A stretch of 38,041 bases of DNA from an uncultured Bacteroidales bacterium. Lineage in GTDB: Bacteria > Bacteroidota > Bacteroidia > Bacteroidales > UBA932. The notes under the pieces are model-generated. The model worked only from the letters and a program-made list of their open reading frames with translations, did not search any database and was not told where the DNA came from. The DNA lies in assembly GCA_944322805.1 (NCBI GenBank), contig CALUQC010000016.1, positions 1 to 38,041 on the forward strand, in the 5' to 3' direction. The position numbers were made by a program, and so were the translations under genes. Of the stretch, positions 1-8,230 are shown piece by piece; positions within the stretch are counted from its first letter, which is position 1; each line of letters begins with the position of its first letter.

Positions 1-915
1 AAGGATGCCATGCTGAAAATGATATCGAATATCAGGACAGCTCTCGGAGAGCATATCGACTCCCTGGCATGGATGTCCGATTCGACGAAAACCGTCGCAA
101 AGGAGAAGCTGGAAGCAATCACTGTCAAGGTGGGTTTCCCGGACAAATGGAAGGATTATTCTTCACTTATCATAAATCCAACCCTGACCTATGCCGAGAA
201 TATCCGCAGCATAAGGGTATGGGAAATGGCTGACAATTTCTCGAGGCTCGGCAAGCCTGTGGACAGGACGGAATGGCTGATGAGCCCGCAGACGGTAAAC
301 GCATATTACAATCCTACAACGAACGAAATATGCTTCCCGGCAGCCATCCTGCAGAAGCCGTTCTTCGATCCTAAAGCTGACGATGCCGTGAATTACGGTG
401 CCATAGGAGTCGTGATAAGCCATGAAATGACCCACGGTTTCGATGACCAGGGACGCCATTTCGACAAGAACGGCAACATGACCGACTGGTGGAAACCGGA
501 GGACGAGGCAGCTTTCAGGAAAATGACGGACATTCTCGTGGCGCAGTTCGATTCCGTCACTGTCCTTCCCGGACTGAAAGCGAACGGAGCATTGTGCCTC
601 GGTGAAAACATAGCCGACCAGGGAGGTCTCCGGGTGGCCTACACCGCCTTGCAGAATTCGTTCGGAGGCAGCAGGCCTGCCGATATCGACGGCTTTACGG
701 CTGAGCAGCGGTTCTATCTTTCCTACGCCCTGATATGGGCCATGAACATTACCGATGAAGAAAAAGCCCGTCTGACCAAGCTGGATGTGCATTCTCTCGG
801 AGAAAACAGGGTGAACGTAACTCTGCGGAATCTTCAGACATTCTTCGACGCTTTCGGCATAAAGGATGGCGATGCCATGTACAGACCGGAAAATGAAAGG
901 GTGGTGATCTGGTAG
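1..915 (+). CDS. M13 family zinc metallopeptidase (PepO/neprilysin-like), 5'-truncated by window edge
   Basis: The reading frame is open from base 1, so only the C-terminal 304 residues are visible; the M13 family usually runs to about 650-700 residues, so roughly half is missing. The visible part carries the family core: an NAYY substrate-binding motif near residue 100, the zinc motif HEMTH at residues 141-145, and ENIAD about 60 residues later, which supplies the third zinc ligand (Glu) and the supporting Asp. The protein ends in VVIW, close to the conserved M13 C-terminus. M13 enzymes are oligopeptidases that, in Bacteroidota, are normally exported to the periplasm or outer membrane as lipoproteins; the signal region is outside the window. 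A permease gene follows after 30 bp on the same strand. Confidence 0.93.
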   Translation, partial: KDAMLKMISNIRTALGEHIDSLAWMSDSTKTVAKEKLEAITVKVGFPDKWKDYSSLIINPTLTYAENIRSIRVWEMADNFSRLGKPVDRTEWLMSPQTVNAYYNPTTNEICFPAAILQKPFFDPKADDAVNYGAIGVVISHEMTHGFDDQGRHFDKNGNMTDWWKPEDEAAFRKMTDILVAQFDSVTVLPGLKANGALCLGENIADQGGLRVAYTALQNSFGGSRPADIDGFTAEQRFYLSYALIWAMNITDEEKARLTKLDVHSLGENRVNVTLRNLQTFFDAFGIKDGDAMYRPENERVVIW

Positions 916-945
916 CTTTCGGAAATCAAGCATACTGGAGAGTTT

Positions 946-2118
946 ATGAATGTCACGGCTTTCATCGCTGGCAGACTGCGTTTCAGAGGGAAATTCGCAA
1001 TAATTTCCATTGCGCTCAGTTTTCTCGTGATGATAGTGGCCGTTTCGGTGTCTTCCGGATTCAGGAACGGGATACGCGATGCGCTGTCATCCGCGACGGG
1101 AGACGTGAGGCTCGTACCCGTGAATCTCGACTGGCTTTCCGGCTCGGCTCCCGTGGAAAGGCATCCGGCATATCTGCCGTACATAGATTCCTTGGACGGC
1201 GTCGAGGCTGTCATGCCTGTAGCCTACCGTGCAGGGATTGTCAGGAACGGGGATGTGGTGCACGGCGTGCTTTTCAAGGGTACGGAGACTTTCTGTCCCC
1301 CCGATTCCGTGTCTCTTCCCGTGAGTGTCCCTTCCCGTCTGGCTTCCATCCTTTCCGTAGCTCCTGGCGATTCATTCCTTGCATATTTCATAGGCGAAAG
1401 GGTCAAGGCCCGGAAGTTTACCGTGGTATCGGTGTATGATGACTTTGCCGAAGCGGACGACAGGCTGGTAGTTCATGGCAGGCTGTCTGACATCCAGAGA
1501 ATCAATGACTGGGGTGCGGAATATGTATCCGCATTCGAAATCAGGCTCGCCGAACGCTTCCGTTCCGAGTCCGGCATGGCTGCCATGTCTGCGGAAATAG
1601 GCTCTGTCGCATTGCTGTATTCCTCAGAGGACGAGACATCCGTCGTCAGCATGTCGTCCGCCGATGAATATCCACAGCTTTTCGACTGGCTTTCCCTGAT
1701 AGATTTCAATGTAGCCGTCATTTTGATTCTGATGACGTTAGTGGCCGGCTTCAACATGATTTCAGGGCTGCTGATCCTCCTTTTCGAGAACATATCCGCC
1801 ATAGGCATCCTGAAATCTCTCGGAATGACTGACCGCGCCATTGCGAAGGTCTTCCTGCGCGCTTCCTCATCCATAGTCCTCAAAGGCATGGCTGCCGGGA
1901 ATCTGGCGGCGCTTCTCCTGTGCCTGCTCCAGTCTGCGACGCATGTCATCACCCTCGATCCGTCAAACTATTTTCTATCATACGTGCCGGTACATCTCGA
2001 CCTGCTGAAAATAATGGCAGCAGATGCAGCGGCCTATGTCATGATAATGCTGCTGCTCCTGCTGCCGTCAATGTTCATTTCCAGGATAGATCCGGCAGAT
2101 ACGGTCCGGATGAACTGA
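946..2118 (+). CDS. FtsX-like ABC transporter permease (LolC/LolE family)
   Basis: The 390-residue protein has the fold expected of a MacB/FtsX-type permease: one transmembrane segment near residues 20-42, a large extracytoplasmic domain, then three C-terminal hydrophobic segments (about 255-285, 305-330 and 350-375). The stretch from about 275, with ENISAIGILKSLGMTDRAI, is the typical cytoplasmic coupling loop of lipoprotein-releasing permeases that contacts the ATPase. In the family these proteins extract lipoproteins from the inner membrane with the LolD ATPase; no ATPase gene is in the window. A second family member is encoded at 24199-25419, so the organism probably has a LolC/LolE-like pair at separate loci. 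It lies 30 bp after the M13 peptidase and converges on the transglycosylase gene. The exact substrate is inferred. Confidence 0.85.
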   Translation: MNVTAFIAGRLRFRGKFAIISIALSFLVMIVAVSVSSGFRNGIRDALSSATGDVRLVPVNLDWLSGSAPVERHPAYLPYIDSLDGVEAVMPVAYRAGIVRNGDVVHGVLFKGTETFCPPDSVSLPVSVPSRLASILSVAPGDSFLAYFIGERVKARKFTVVSVYDDFAEADDRLVVHGRLSDIQRINDWGAEYVSAFEIRLAERFRSESGMAAMSAEIGSVALLYSSEDETSVVSMSSADEYPQLFDWLSLIDFNVAVILILMTLVAGFNMISGLLILLFENISAIGILKSLGMTDRAIAKVFLRASSSIVLKGMAAGNLAALLLCLLQSATHVITLDPSNYFLSYVPVHLDLLKIMAADAAAYVMIMLLLLLPSMFISRIDPADTVRMN

Positions 2119-2151
2119 TGAAAACTTTTCCAGGCCCGGGAGGCTGTATCC

Positions 2152-3222
2152 TTATGCCGGGCAGATTTCGCAGAATGCGGAATATATGTTCAGGATGTTT
2201 TCCACGTAGTTCATCGTTTCGGTACCGTTGAACTTGCCGAATTTCAGGTAGGTTTCCTGCAGGGTAGCGTCCTCACGCATCGACGGGATTACTTTCAGGA
2301 TGTCGTCCCATTTGTTGGCGTCGAGGTTTCTCGCTGCGGCGAGATTCCTGCAGTCGGCTATCCTGCCTTCTCCGGCATTGTAGGATGCCAGGACGAATTT
2401 GAAACGTTCGAGATCCGTCATATCCTCGTCTCCGTACATCTTCTGGAGTCGTGCGAGGTGCATGGTGCCGGCCTTGATGTTCTCTTCCGGATTCAGCAGG
2501 TCCGATATGCCGTAGTATTCCGCTGTGGAGGGCATTACCTGCATAAGTCCCGTCGCCCCTCTGTGCGACACCGTGTTGATGGAGAACTTGGATTCCTGAT
2601 AAATCACGGCGGCCAGCATCCTCCAGTCCCATCCGAGGCGGCCGGCATATTCCTTTATCAGTTTGTCGTAAGGACTTATCTTCGAGGAGATCATGCCCCT
2701 GTCGAATCTTGTCAGCGGATTTACCGTCCTGTGGTATTTCGCCCATGTGGCCCGGTATTCATCCGATTCCGTGTAGGTGGCAATCCAGGTGTTCACCTCC
2801 TTGATTTTGGCGATGTCTTCACTGTTGACCGCCCACACGGCATTGTCAATCTTTCTTGAAAAGATGAAATCCTTTCCGAAATGTCCGCAGGTATCGGGCA
2901 GCACCATTATGTCGACAGCCCCTGAAAGCAGGGAATCGGCGTAGTCGCAGTGGTTGTCAGCGAGAGAAATTTCGACTTCGGCCCCTACGTGTTCCCCGAA
3001 TTCCTTGAGGAGTTCGTAATTGAAGCCTGTCCTGAACCCGTTTCTTCCATAGTTCTCGTTTCCGGTGTTTATGACACACCTGATAGTGTCGCCTCCGAAT
3101 GTTTCGTACGGGCTGATGCCGTCGACTGCATTCGACCTGTCTCCGATAGTCACGGATCCGAAGACTAATGAGAATGCGACACAATACTTCATTACCGAGC
3201 GCATTTTTTTCGTAATTTTCAT
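2152..3222 (-). CDS. MltF-like lytic transglycosylase with a short solute-binding-type domain
   Basis: The 356-residue protein has two parts. Residues about 45-165 resemble part of a periplasmic solute-binding (SBP_bac_3) domain. Residues about 180-330 form an SLT lytic transglycosylase domain, with catalytic Glu210 in YQESKF and the following GATGLMQVMPSTA motif. A hydrophobic N-terminus (residues 12-26) suggests export, though no lipobox is evident. Such enzymes cleave the MurNAc-GlcNAc bond of peptidoglycan with 1,6-anhydro products. The binding domain is much shorter than the roughly 220 residues usual in MltF, so it may be a single lobe. A strong AGGAGG ribosome-binding site lies just ahead of the ATG and touches the stop codon of the upstream porin gene, 9 bp away, so the two are probably co-transcribed. 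Confidence 0.88.
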   Translation of the reverse strand: MKITKKMRSVMKYCVAFSLVFGSVTIGDRSNAVDGISPYETFGGDTIRCVINTGNENYGRNGFRTGFNYELLKEFGEHVGAEVEISLADNHCDYADSLLSGAVDIMVLPDTCGHFGKDFIFSRKIDNAVWAVNSEDIAKIKEVNTWIATYTESDEYRATWAKYHRTVNPLTRFDRGMISSKISPYDKLIKEYAGRLGWDWRMLAAVIYQESKFSINTVSHRGATGLMQVMPSTAEYYGISDLLNPEENIKAGTMHLARLQKMYGDEDMTDLERFKFVLASYNAGEGRIADCRNLAAARNLDANKWDDILKVIPSMREDATLQETYLKFGKFNGTETMNYVENILNIYSAFCEICPA

Positions 3223-3231
3223 ACTTTCCTC

Positions 3232-5925
3232 CTATTCTTGCGAGCTTCTCAGCTCAGTAGCGTTCCCAAAATTGGAAACTCTCTTAGGTTGTACATAAAA
3301 CGGCCAGAAAATTCCGACTTTGAAGGCCTGCTGAGGCCTGATGTAATGGTGTGCACTGAAATAGTCGGCGGATTTGTTCGGCCAACCCATTCCGAGATTC
3401 ACAGCCTTTACGAAAATGCAGGCTCTTTTCCACTGGATGTTCAGGAACACGTCTATATACGGACAATTCCCGTACATTTCTTCATTCTGGTTGTAGAACA
3501 CCCCCACTACCGGATTGTAGGCCGGAGCGTACCATCTTGTTTCATAAGTGGCATTCGCCCCGATCTGCATCTGCATCACGTCCTTCACTACATTGAACTG
3601 GAAATAGTACCTGAAATTCAATGCGAGCATGGGCAGGCGCAGCACATCTTCATTCGATGAGAGCTGGAAAAGGGCCCGATGGTCAAAGTGGAAATTCCAA
3701 AGCCTGAAATTTTTCATGACAGATGCTGTCATGACGCTCATTGGTGTTTCGTTTTGACGTATCGTTCCGTGGTTGTCGTAATATATGTTGTTACTCAGCA
3801 ACGCATATCCGAAAGCAGCGCTCAAATTCCATACCGGAATGTTGAGGGAGGCTTCCGCCTTGGTGGTGGAAATCTTTCCGAAATTGTTGTCCCACCAATA
3901 ATGGTTGGTATGCAGGTGCTGGTGGTAATAGTCCGGCTCCTTGAGACTTGTCTCGAAGTGCACGTTCAGGTTGAGGGGGCTGGTCCTCGCCTTTCTGAAC
4001 GGGTAGAAATTGAGTGACAGATTGGCAGCCACCGAGAAATCGTTTATCTCGCTTCCGAGGAACGTATAGCGTCCGGCAGCGTCCCACTTTATGTATTTTT
4101 TCAGCTGTCCCTGAGCTCCGGCGTAAAGGTATGCGGAGTTCCTGACTACCGGCTGCGGAGTCCGCAGGTAGCCCGACCTGTCGAAGTCATGGTAGTGCAG
4201 GAGTTTGTCCCCTATTCCAACGTCCAGCTTGGACACGATGCCTTCGCTTGACCACGGCTGGAGTCTCAGGAAAACCCTGTTGTCGAACTTCATGACACGC
4301 ATGGAGTCCCGGCTCTGCGTCGGATTCAGGAAGAAATTGTTGTTGTAGAAATCCCTCGCCTCCGTATCGCTCGAGGAAATATTGTCCTCGTACACCTTCG
4401 TGTAGACCGAATACTCCGAACAATGTCCTATAAAAGCCGTCGTGACATCGTTTATTATGCTGTCGGCGTCAGCCTCCATTTCGGCCGCCCTGGCTTCCTC
4501 ATCGAGCAGATATGCCGCTATGGCTGCGCTGTCTCCGGAGGCCATGAGACTGTCCCTGTATGCCCGTTCCGCCTTTTCAGCCTTCCTTTTTTCCCGTGCG
4601 TCTTTCGACAGGAAGGTAAACGGGATTCGGTAGGACTGGTCGAGGAATATGGTGTTTTTCTTTATCCTGTTGCTCGCATCCGAGAGACGCACGGATATTT
4701 CCCTGGCATCCACGGTCGTATCCCTGATCCAGAAATTGTCTACTATACCGCCGTTTTCGCTTTTCTTGATGCGGTTGAAAATGTAGCCGGCATTCATGAA
4801 ATACCTCTTGCCGAGATAGTTGGCTGCGGCTACGAAAGTCCTGTTGTCGGTATCTTCGTTCTGAAGCATTCCGTTTCCGCCGAATCTGTCGTATTCAAGC
4901 GTTATGTTCAACTCCGGAAGGATGTTCTGGGTCGTCATCACCCGCACGTTGCTCTCCTCTTTCTCCGAATTGGCGAACAGAGTCCCCCAGTAGGCCAGCT
5001 CGGTGTACGGCGTCTTGGTATTGTACATCGGCAGTGTCTCCGGAGTATAGTTGTACACCATGTACGGAGTGTAGAAAACGGCATTTTCGGCCTCTTCCCG
5101 CTTGAAGAAGTTGTAGGTTTCCGTCGGCGAGCCTATTACGCCGAGATATGTGGCGTTCACGTCGTCATGCAGGAACGGATATTCCGTGTACCAGTGATTG
5201 TATGTCGTGTCTATTTCCTTGAGCTCTAAGTTATTGAAGTCTCTGTCGTGCGTCCAGGACACGATTCTCTTGTACTGCATCGAATCCGGAAGCACGTAGG
5301 TGTTCAGTATTCTCGGCGTGTTCTGTATGATACTGTCCTTGTATGCCCTGATACTGTCCTTTCTGGCTATGATGCTGTCTAATTCAATGAGTTTCAAGGC
5401 GGTTTTCTGCTCGATGATGACCTTTTTCTGTTCTCTGCGGGACAGTGAGTTGAACCATGCGAGCGAATCCCGCAGGGCAGTCTCCGTAGAGTCCTTGAAT
5501 ACGAGTGAATCGAGCCTGTGAAGCTCCAGGGAGTCTCCCGCGTTTCTGAGGGAATCCCGGACAAGAGCCCGTGTGGTGCTGTCTTTCAGCGCTATGTAAT
5601 ATTTGAATTTGAGGGTGTCGGTATATCTCAGAGAGTCAGGGACGACAATGGTGTCGGCGGGATTGACGATGCTGTCCTGAACTGCGACGGTGTCCGTCCC
5701 GGACAATGAATCCGGCACAGCCAGGGAATCCTCTTCCGGCAGGGTGTCCGTCCCGGACAATGAATCCGGTATCCGGACGGTATCATTGACTGACAAGGTG
5801 TCAGTCATCGCCGCCGGACCAGTTTCCGGCCTGCCGTACCGACCTGCATCGATGCCGAAAGTCTGGACTGCAGCCAGGCCCGTGAGCATCATCGGGAACC
5901 ATATTTTTGATATAAGGCTCTTCAT
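3232..5925 (-). CDS. Putative outer-membrane beta-barrel porin (Porin_10-like)
   Basis: The 897-residue protein begins with a signal-peptide-like segment (Lys2, hydrophobic to about residue 24). Next comes a low-complexity region (about 45-105) of repeated VPDSL/SGTDT units, then a charged, coiled-coil-prone stretch (about 110-200), and a long region rich in alternating aromatic and polar residues typical of outer-membrane strands. It resembles the large putative porins of Bacteroidota (Pfam Porin_10); this is recognised from overall character, not from a single catalytic motif. Expected location is the outer membrane, substrate unknown. A full-consensus promoter lies only about 10 bp upstream of the start codon. 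The lytic transglycosylase follows after 9 bp and probably shares the transcript. Confidence 0.8.
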   Translation of the reverse strand: MKSLISKIWFPMMLTGLAAVQTFGIDAGRYGRPETGPAAMTDTLSVNDTVRIPDSLSGTDTLPEEDSLAVPDSLSGTDTVAVQDSIVNPADTIVVPDSLRYTDTLKFKYYIALKDSTTRALVRDSLRNAGDSLELHRLDSLVFKDSTETALRDSLAWFNSLSRREQKKVIIEQKTALKLIELDSIIARKDSIRAYKDSIIQNTPRILNTYVLPDSMQYKRIVSWTHDRDFNNLELKEIDTTYNHWYTEYPFLHDDVNATYLGVIGSPTETYNFFKREEAENAVFYTPYMVYNYTPETLPMYNTKTPYTELAYWGTLFANSEKEESNVRVMTTQNILPELNITLEYDRFGGNGMLQNEDTDNRTFVAAANYLGKRYFMNAGYIFNRIKKSENGGIVDNFWIRDTTVDAREISVRLSDASNRIKKNTIFLDQSYRIPFTFLSKDAREKRKAEKAERAYRDSLMASGDSAAIAAYLLDEEARAAEMEADADSIINDVTTAFIGHCSEYSVYTKVYEDNISSSDTEARDFYNNNFFLNPTQSRDSMRVMKFDNRVFLRLQPWSSEGIVSKLDVGIGDKLLHYHDFDRSGYLRTPQPVVRNSAYLYAGAQGQLKKYIKWDAAGRYTFLGSEINDFSVAANLSLNFYPFRKARTSPLNLNVHFETSLKEPDYYHQHLHTNHYWWDNNFGKISTTKAEASLNIPVWNLSAAFGYALLSNNIYYDNHGTIRQNETPMSVMTASVMKNFRLWNFHFDHRALFQLSSNEDVLRLPMLALNFRYYFQFNVVKDVMQMQIGANATYETRWYAPAYNPVVGVFYNQNEEMYGNCPYIDVFLNIQWKRACIFVKAVNLGMGWPNKSADYFSAHHYIRPQQAFKVGIFWPFYVQPKRVSNFGNATELRSSQE
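5689..5769. repeat. Two 27-bp direct repeats within the porin N-terminal linker
   Basis: An identical 27-bp segment occurs at 5689-5715 and 5743-5769, 54 bp (18 codons) apart and in frame. It encodes part of the PDSLSGTDT unit of the porin's low-complexity linker. A more diverged unit (VPDSLRYTDT) lies at about 5617-5650. This looks like in-frame tandem duplication of a linker module. Confidence 0.85.
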
Positions 5926-5935
5926 ATCGAGCCGG

Positions 5936-5966
5936 CAAAGGTAGGTATATTTTCTTAAAATGCAAA
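5936..5966 (-). promoter_or_regulatory. Promoter of the porin-transglycosylase operon
   Basis: Read on the minus strand, TTTG (5963-5966) is followed by exactly 19 bp and then TACCTTTG (5936-5943). This is a full match to the Bacteroidota TTTG-N19-TAnnTTTG promoter. The start codon at 5925 is only about 10 bp beyond the -7 element, implying a transcript with almost no 5' untranslated region. Confidence 0.75.
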
Positions 5967-6014
5967 ATTTTTGGATTTTTCCGCCTTGCTGGTCAATATA
6001 TTATGCCGCAGACC

Positions 6015-6620
6015 TCAAATTATCGCCATTCCCCTGCCCTTCATTTCCGCCATTGCGGCAGCGTGTCCTTCCTCCGAAACATAAGCCAGAGCCTTTTCCA
6101 GGACGGACACTTTTTTCCCGGCCCCGAGCAGGTCTTCCGCGGTGGCCTTGACGCAGAATTCCGTCGCAATACCGCATACGATGACATCATCGATGTCCAA
6201 AAGTTCCAGGACTTCGCCGACAGTCTGGCCCGCATGGTTGGTGCCTTCCCATCCGGAATACTGCTCCCTTGCCTTGTCGCATCCTTTATAGAATGTGAGC
6301 TCCTCCGTGACGTACGGCATCAGAAGGTCGTGTATGGCGCTTCCCCGCGTGTTCATGACGCAATGCACCGGCCACGGACCTCCCTGCTCCGTGAAAGAAC
6401 AGTGCCCGGACGGATGGTGGTCGCAGATGAACATGACGGGAAACTGTCCGAAAATGCCTTCTTCGTCATTTCCTGAAGATGAAGTGTTCCTGTCTATGAA
6501 CGCCGCGGTCTCCCTTACGGCCTCCTTTGCATTGAGACAGGCCATGGAGCCGTCTATGAAATCATTCAGCATGTCCACCACTATGAGGGCGGAATTGTCT
6601 GGTCTAAATGTGGAATTCAT
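6015..6620 (-). CDS. pncA: Nicotinamidase, isochorismatase-like hydrolase
   Basis: The 201-residue protein has the complete cysteine-hydrolase triad of nicotinamidases: Asp16 (VVDMLNDF), Lys112 (FYKGCD) and Cys156 (GIATEFCVKAT). It also has the metal site Asp67, His69 and His73 in DHHPSGH. The family deamidates nicotinamide to nicotinate in the cytoplasm. The start codon lies inside the end of pncB, overlapping it by 17 bp, so the two are expected to be translationally coupled. The pairing supports the call: PncA makes nicotinate and PncB converts it to the mononucleotide, together the first two steps of Preiss-Handler NAD salvage. Confidence 0.93.
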   Translation of the reverse strand: MNSTFRPDNSALIVVDMLNDFIDGSMACLNAKEAVRETAAFIDRNTSSSGNDEEGIFGQFPVMFICDHHPSGHCSFTEQGGPWPVHCVMNTRGSAIHDLLMPYVTEELTFYKGCDKAREQYSGWEGTNHAGQTVGEVLELLDIDDVIVCGIATEFCVKATAEDLLGAGKKVSVLEKALAYVSEEGHAAAMAEMKGRGMAII

Positions 6621-8088
6621 TTATTTCGCGGGAAAGTTTGTCGATAATACTGTTTTTCAGGTCATACAGGGTGTCCGAAATATCCACCTTGTAATAATGC
6701 GGGTTGATAAGACGCCTCTCGCTCGGGCTGAAATGGCTCAGCGTCCTGTCGTAATATGCCTTGCTTTCGGCCAAGGTGCGTTTCGGAGCGCATGTCTTTC
6801 CGTTTTCCATGACTTTTTCCTGAAGTGCGCATGCCGTATAGCCGCCGGCTTCGAAAGTCTTGTACTTGTATCTGTCGAACTCGTCGTAGACGGTAAAACT
6901 TTCCCTGCCTCTGATTTTGCGTTCCAGCTCGTCTCCCCGCAGGCACGTCACGTCGGCCTTGAACACTTCTCCGGCCTCCGGGTCGTTCTTCATTATCCTG
7001 TACGTGATCTGGAATCCGGGATTTATCAGCTTTGCCTTGTCTTCCGACCGCTTCAGCACGGGCTCGCCGTCTATCTGCACCAGCTTGTACACGTTCCCGA
7101 AGCACGGATTCGCCTTGCTCGTGGCTATCGCATCGCCTACGCCGTAGGAGTCAATGCATGCCCCCTGGCGTTCGAGGTCGGAAATGATATATTCATCCAG
7201 GGAATTGGTGGCGAATATCCGGCAGTTTTTCATGCCGTGTTCGTCCAGTATGCGGCGGCATTCCGTGGAAAGGTAGGCCAAGTCTCCGCTGTCGAGCCTG
7301 ATGCCGTACATGAGGGGATAGCTGTCGTCGATACCGTTGTCCCTGTATGCCCTGACGGCGTTCAGTATTCCGCATTTCAGCGTATCGTATGTATCGACGA
7401 GCAGAATCAGCGTTTCGCCCTTGTGGCTTTTGATATACGAGTCGAACGCCTTGTATTCTCCCGAGACCGAGCACCCGAATGAAGTGACGTAGCTGTGCGC
7501 CATGGTCCCGGTGGAGCCGCAGCCGAAAATGTTTCCGGTCATGATATTGGAAGTGTTCGCACAGCCTGCAATGATGGCCGCTTTTGCCCCGTAGACCGCA
7601 GCCCATGGCCCGTGGGCCCTCCTCGAGCCGAATTCGCTTACGGGCTTGTTCGTAGCCCTGCACACCCTCGAAGCCTTGGTAGCCACGGCCATCTGGTGAT
7701 TCATAATGCAGAGCATCGGCGTTTCAAGCACCTGGGCCTCTATCATGGGACCCTCCACTATGATGACCGGCTGGTTGGGGAATGCTATTTCCCCTTCTCT
7801 CATGGCGTAGATATTGCCGGTAAACTTCATTCCGGACAGATATTTGCGGAAGCCGGCGTATTCTTCTCCCGGCAGGAACTTTTCGAAGAATTCTTCCGGC
7901 ATTTTACCGAGGCCTTCCACCATTTCCAACACTTCCTCCACCCCGCTTACCACGGCCCAGTTGTTGTTTTCTGGCGCTTTCCTGTAGAACAGGTTGAAAA
8001 TGGCTGTCCTGTCCCTGAATCCGTAGTCATAAAAAGACTTTCCCATCGTGTACTGGTACTTGTCCGAGCAATAGGCATTATTGAACAT
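6604..8088 (-). CDS. pncB: Nicotinate phosphoribosyltransferase
   Basis: The 494-residue protein is of the long nicotinate phosphoribosyltransferase class and converts nicotinate plus PRPP to nicotinate mononucleotide with ATP hydrolysis. Recognisable segments include the N-terminal SDKYQYTMGKSF, the region FGSRRAHGPWAA, GAKAAIIAGCANTSN, and the PRPP-site segment RLDSGDLAYLS. I use the ATG at 8088; a TTG two codons upstream is in frame but less likely. A TAnnTTTG element is 20 bp upstream. The gene heads a two-gene operon with pncA, whose start overlaps its 3' end. Confidence 0.93.
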   Translation of the reverse strand: MFNNAYCSDKYQYTMGKSFYDYGFRDRTAIFNLFYRKAPENNNWAVVSGVEEVLEMVEGLGKMPEEFFEKFLPGEEYAGFRKYLSGMKFTGNIYAMREGEIAFPNQPVIIVEGPMIEAQVLETPMLCIMNHQMAVATKASRVCRATNKPVSEFGSRRAHGPWAAVYGAKAAIIAGCANTSNIMTGNIFGCGSTGTMAHSYVTSFGCSVSGEYKAFDSYIKSHKGETLILLVDTYDTLKCGILNAVRAYRDNGIDDSYPLMYGIRLDSGDLAYLSTECRRILDEHGMKNCRIFATNSLDEYIISDLERQGACIDSYGVGDAIATSKANPCFGNVYKLVQIDGEPVLKRSEDKAKLINPGFQITYRIMKNDPEAGEVFKADVTCLRGDELERKIRGRESFTVYDEFDRYKYKTFEAGGYTACALQEKVMENGKTCAPKRTLAESKAYYDRTLSHFSPSERRLINPHYYKVDISDTLYDLKNSIIDKLSREINEFHI

Positions 8089-8108
8089 CGGCAAACGTTA
8101 AATTTTTG

Positions 8109-8116
8109 CAAATGTA
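8109..8116 (-). promoter_or_regulatory. -7 element of the pncB-pncA promoter
   Basis: On the minus strand the sequence TACATTTG matches TAnnTTTG exactly and ends 20 bp before the pncB start codon. No convincing TTTG is found 19-21 bp further upstream, so only the -7 element is supported. It lies in the 142-bp divergent spacer shared with the kinase-RapZ gene. Confidence 0.5.
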
Positions 8117-8230
8117 GTTTTTTTGGAACATAAGCCCCTAAAAATTTTCAAAATTCGTAAATTAGCCGGATCGGTCGGAAGCATCTGCGGCGGACTGTCC
8201 CCGTTTACCGACAATGCAAAACAGATAACG

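Noticed and set aside
163..933. A 256-codon minus-strand frame opposite the M13 peptidase, and similar long opposite-strand frames in pncB, the porin, tyrS and ilvC.
   Set aside because: These are mirror frames of strongly conserved coding genes; their translations lack domains and are biased as expected from the codon usage of the real gene.
2119..2151. Bidirectional terminator between the convergent permease and transglycosylase genes, based on CCCGG/CCGGG pairing.
   Set aside because: Only a 5-bp stem with a long loop can be drawn, and there is no matching T-run in either direction.
8123..8230. Start of the kinase-RapZ gene at a TTG at 8123.
   Set aside because: The extra 36 residues overlap the pncB promoter region and do not resemble the kinase domain; the ATG at 8231 directly precedes it.
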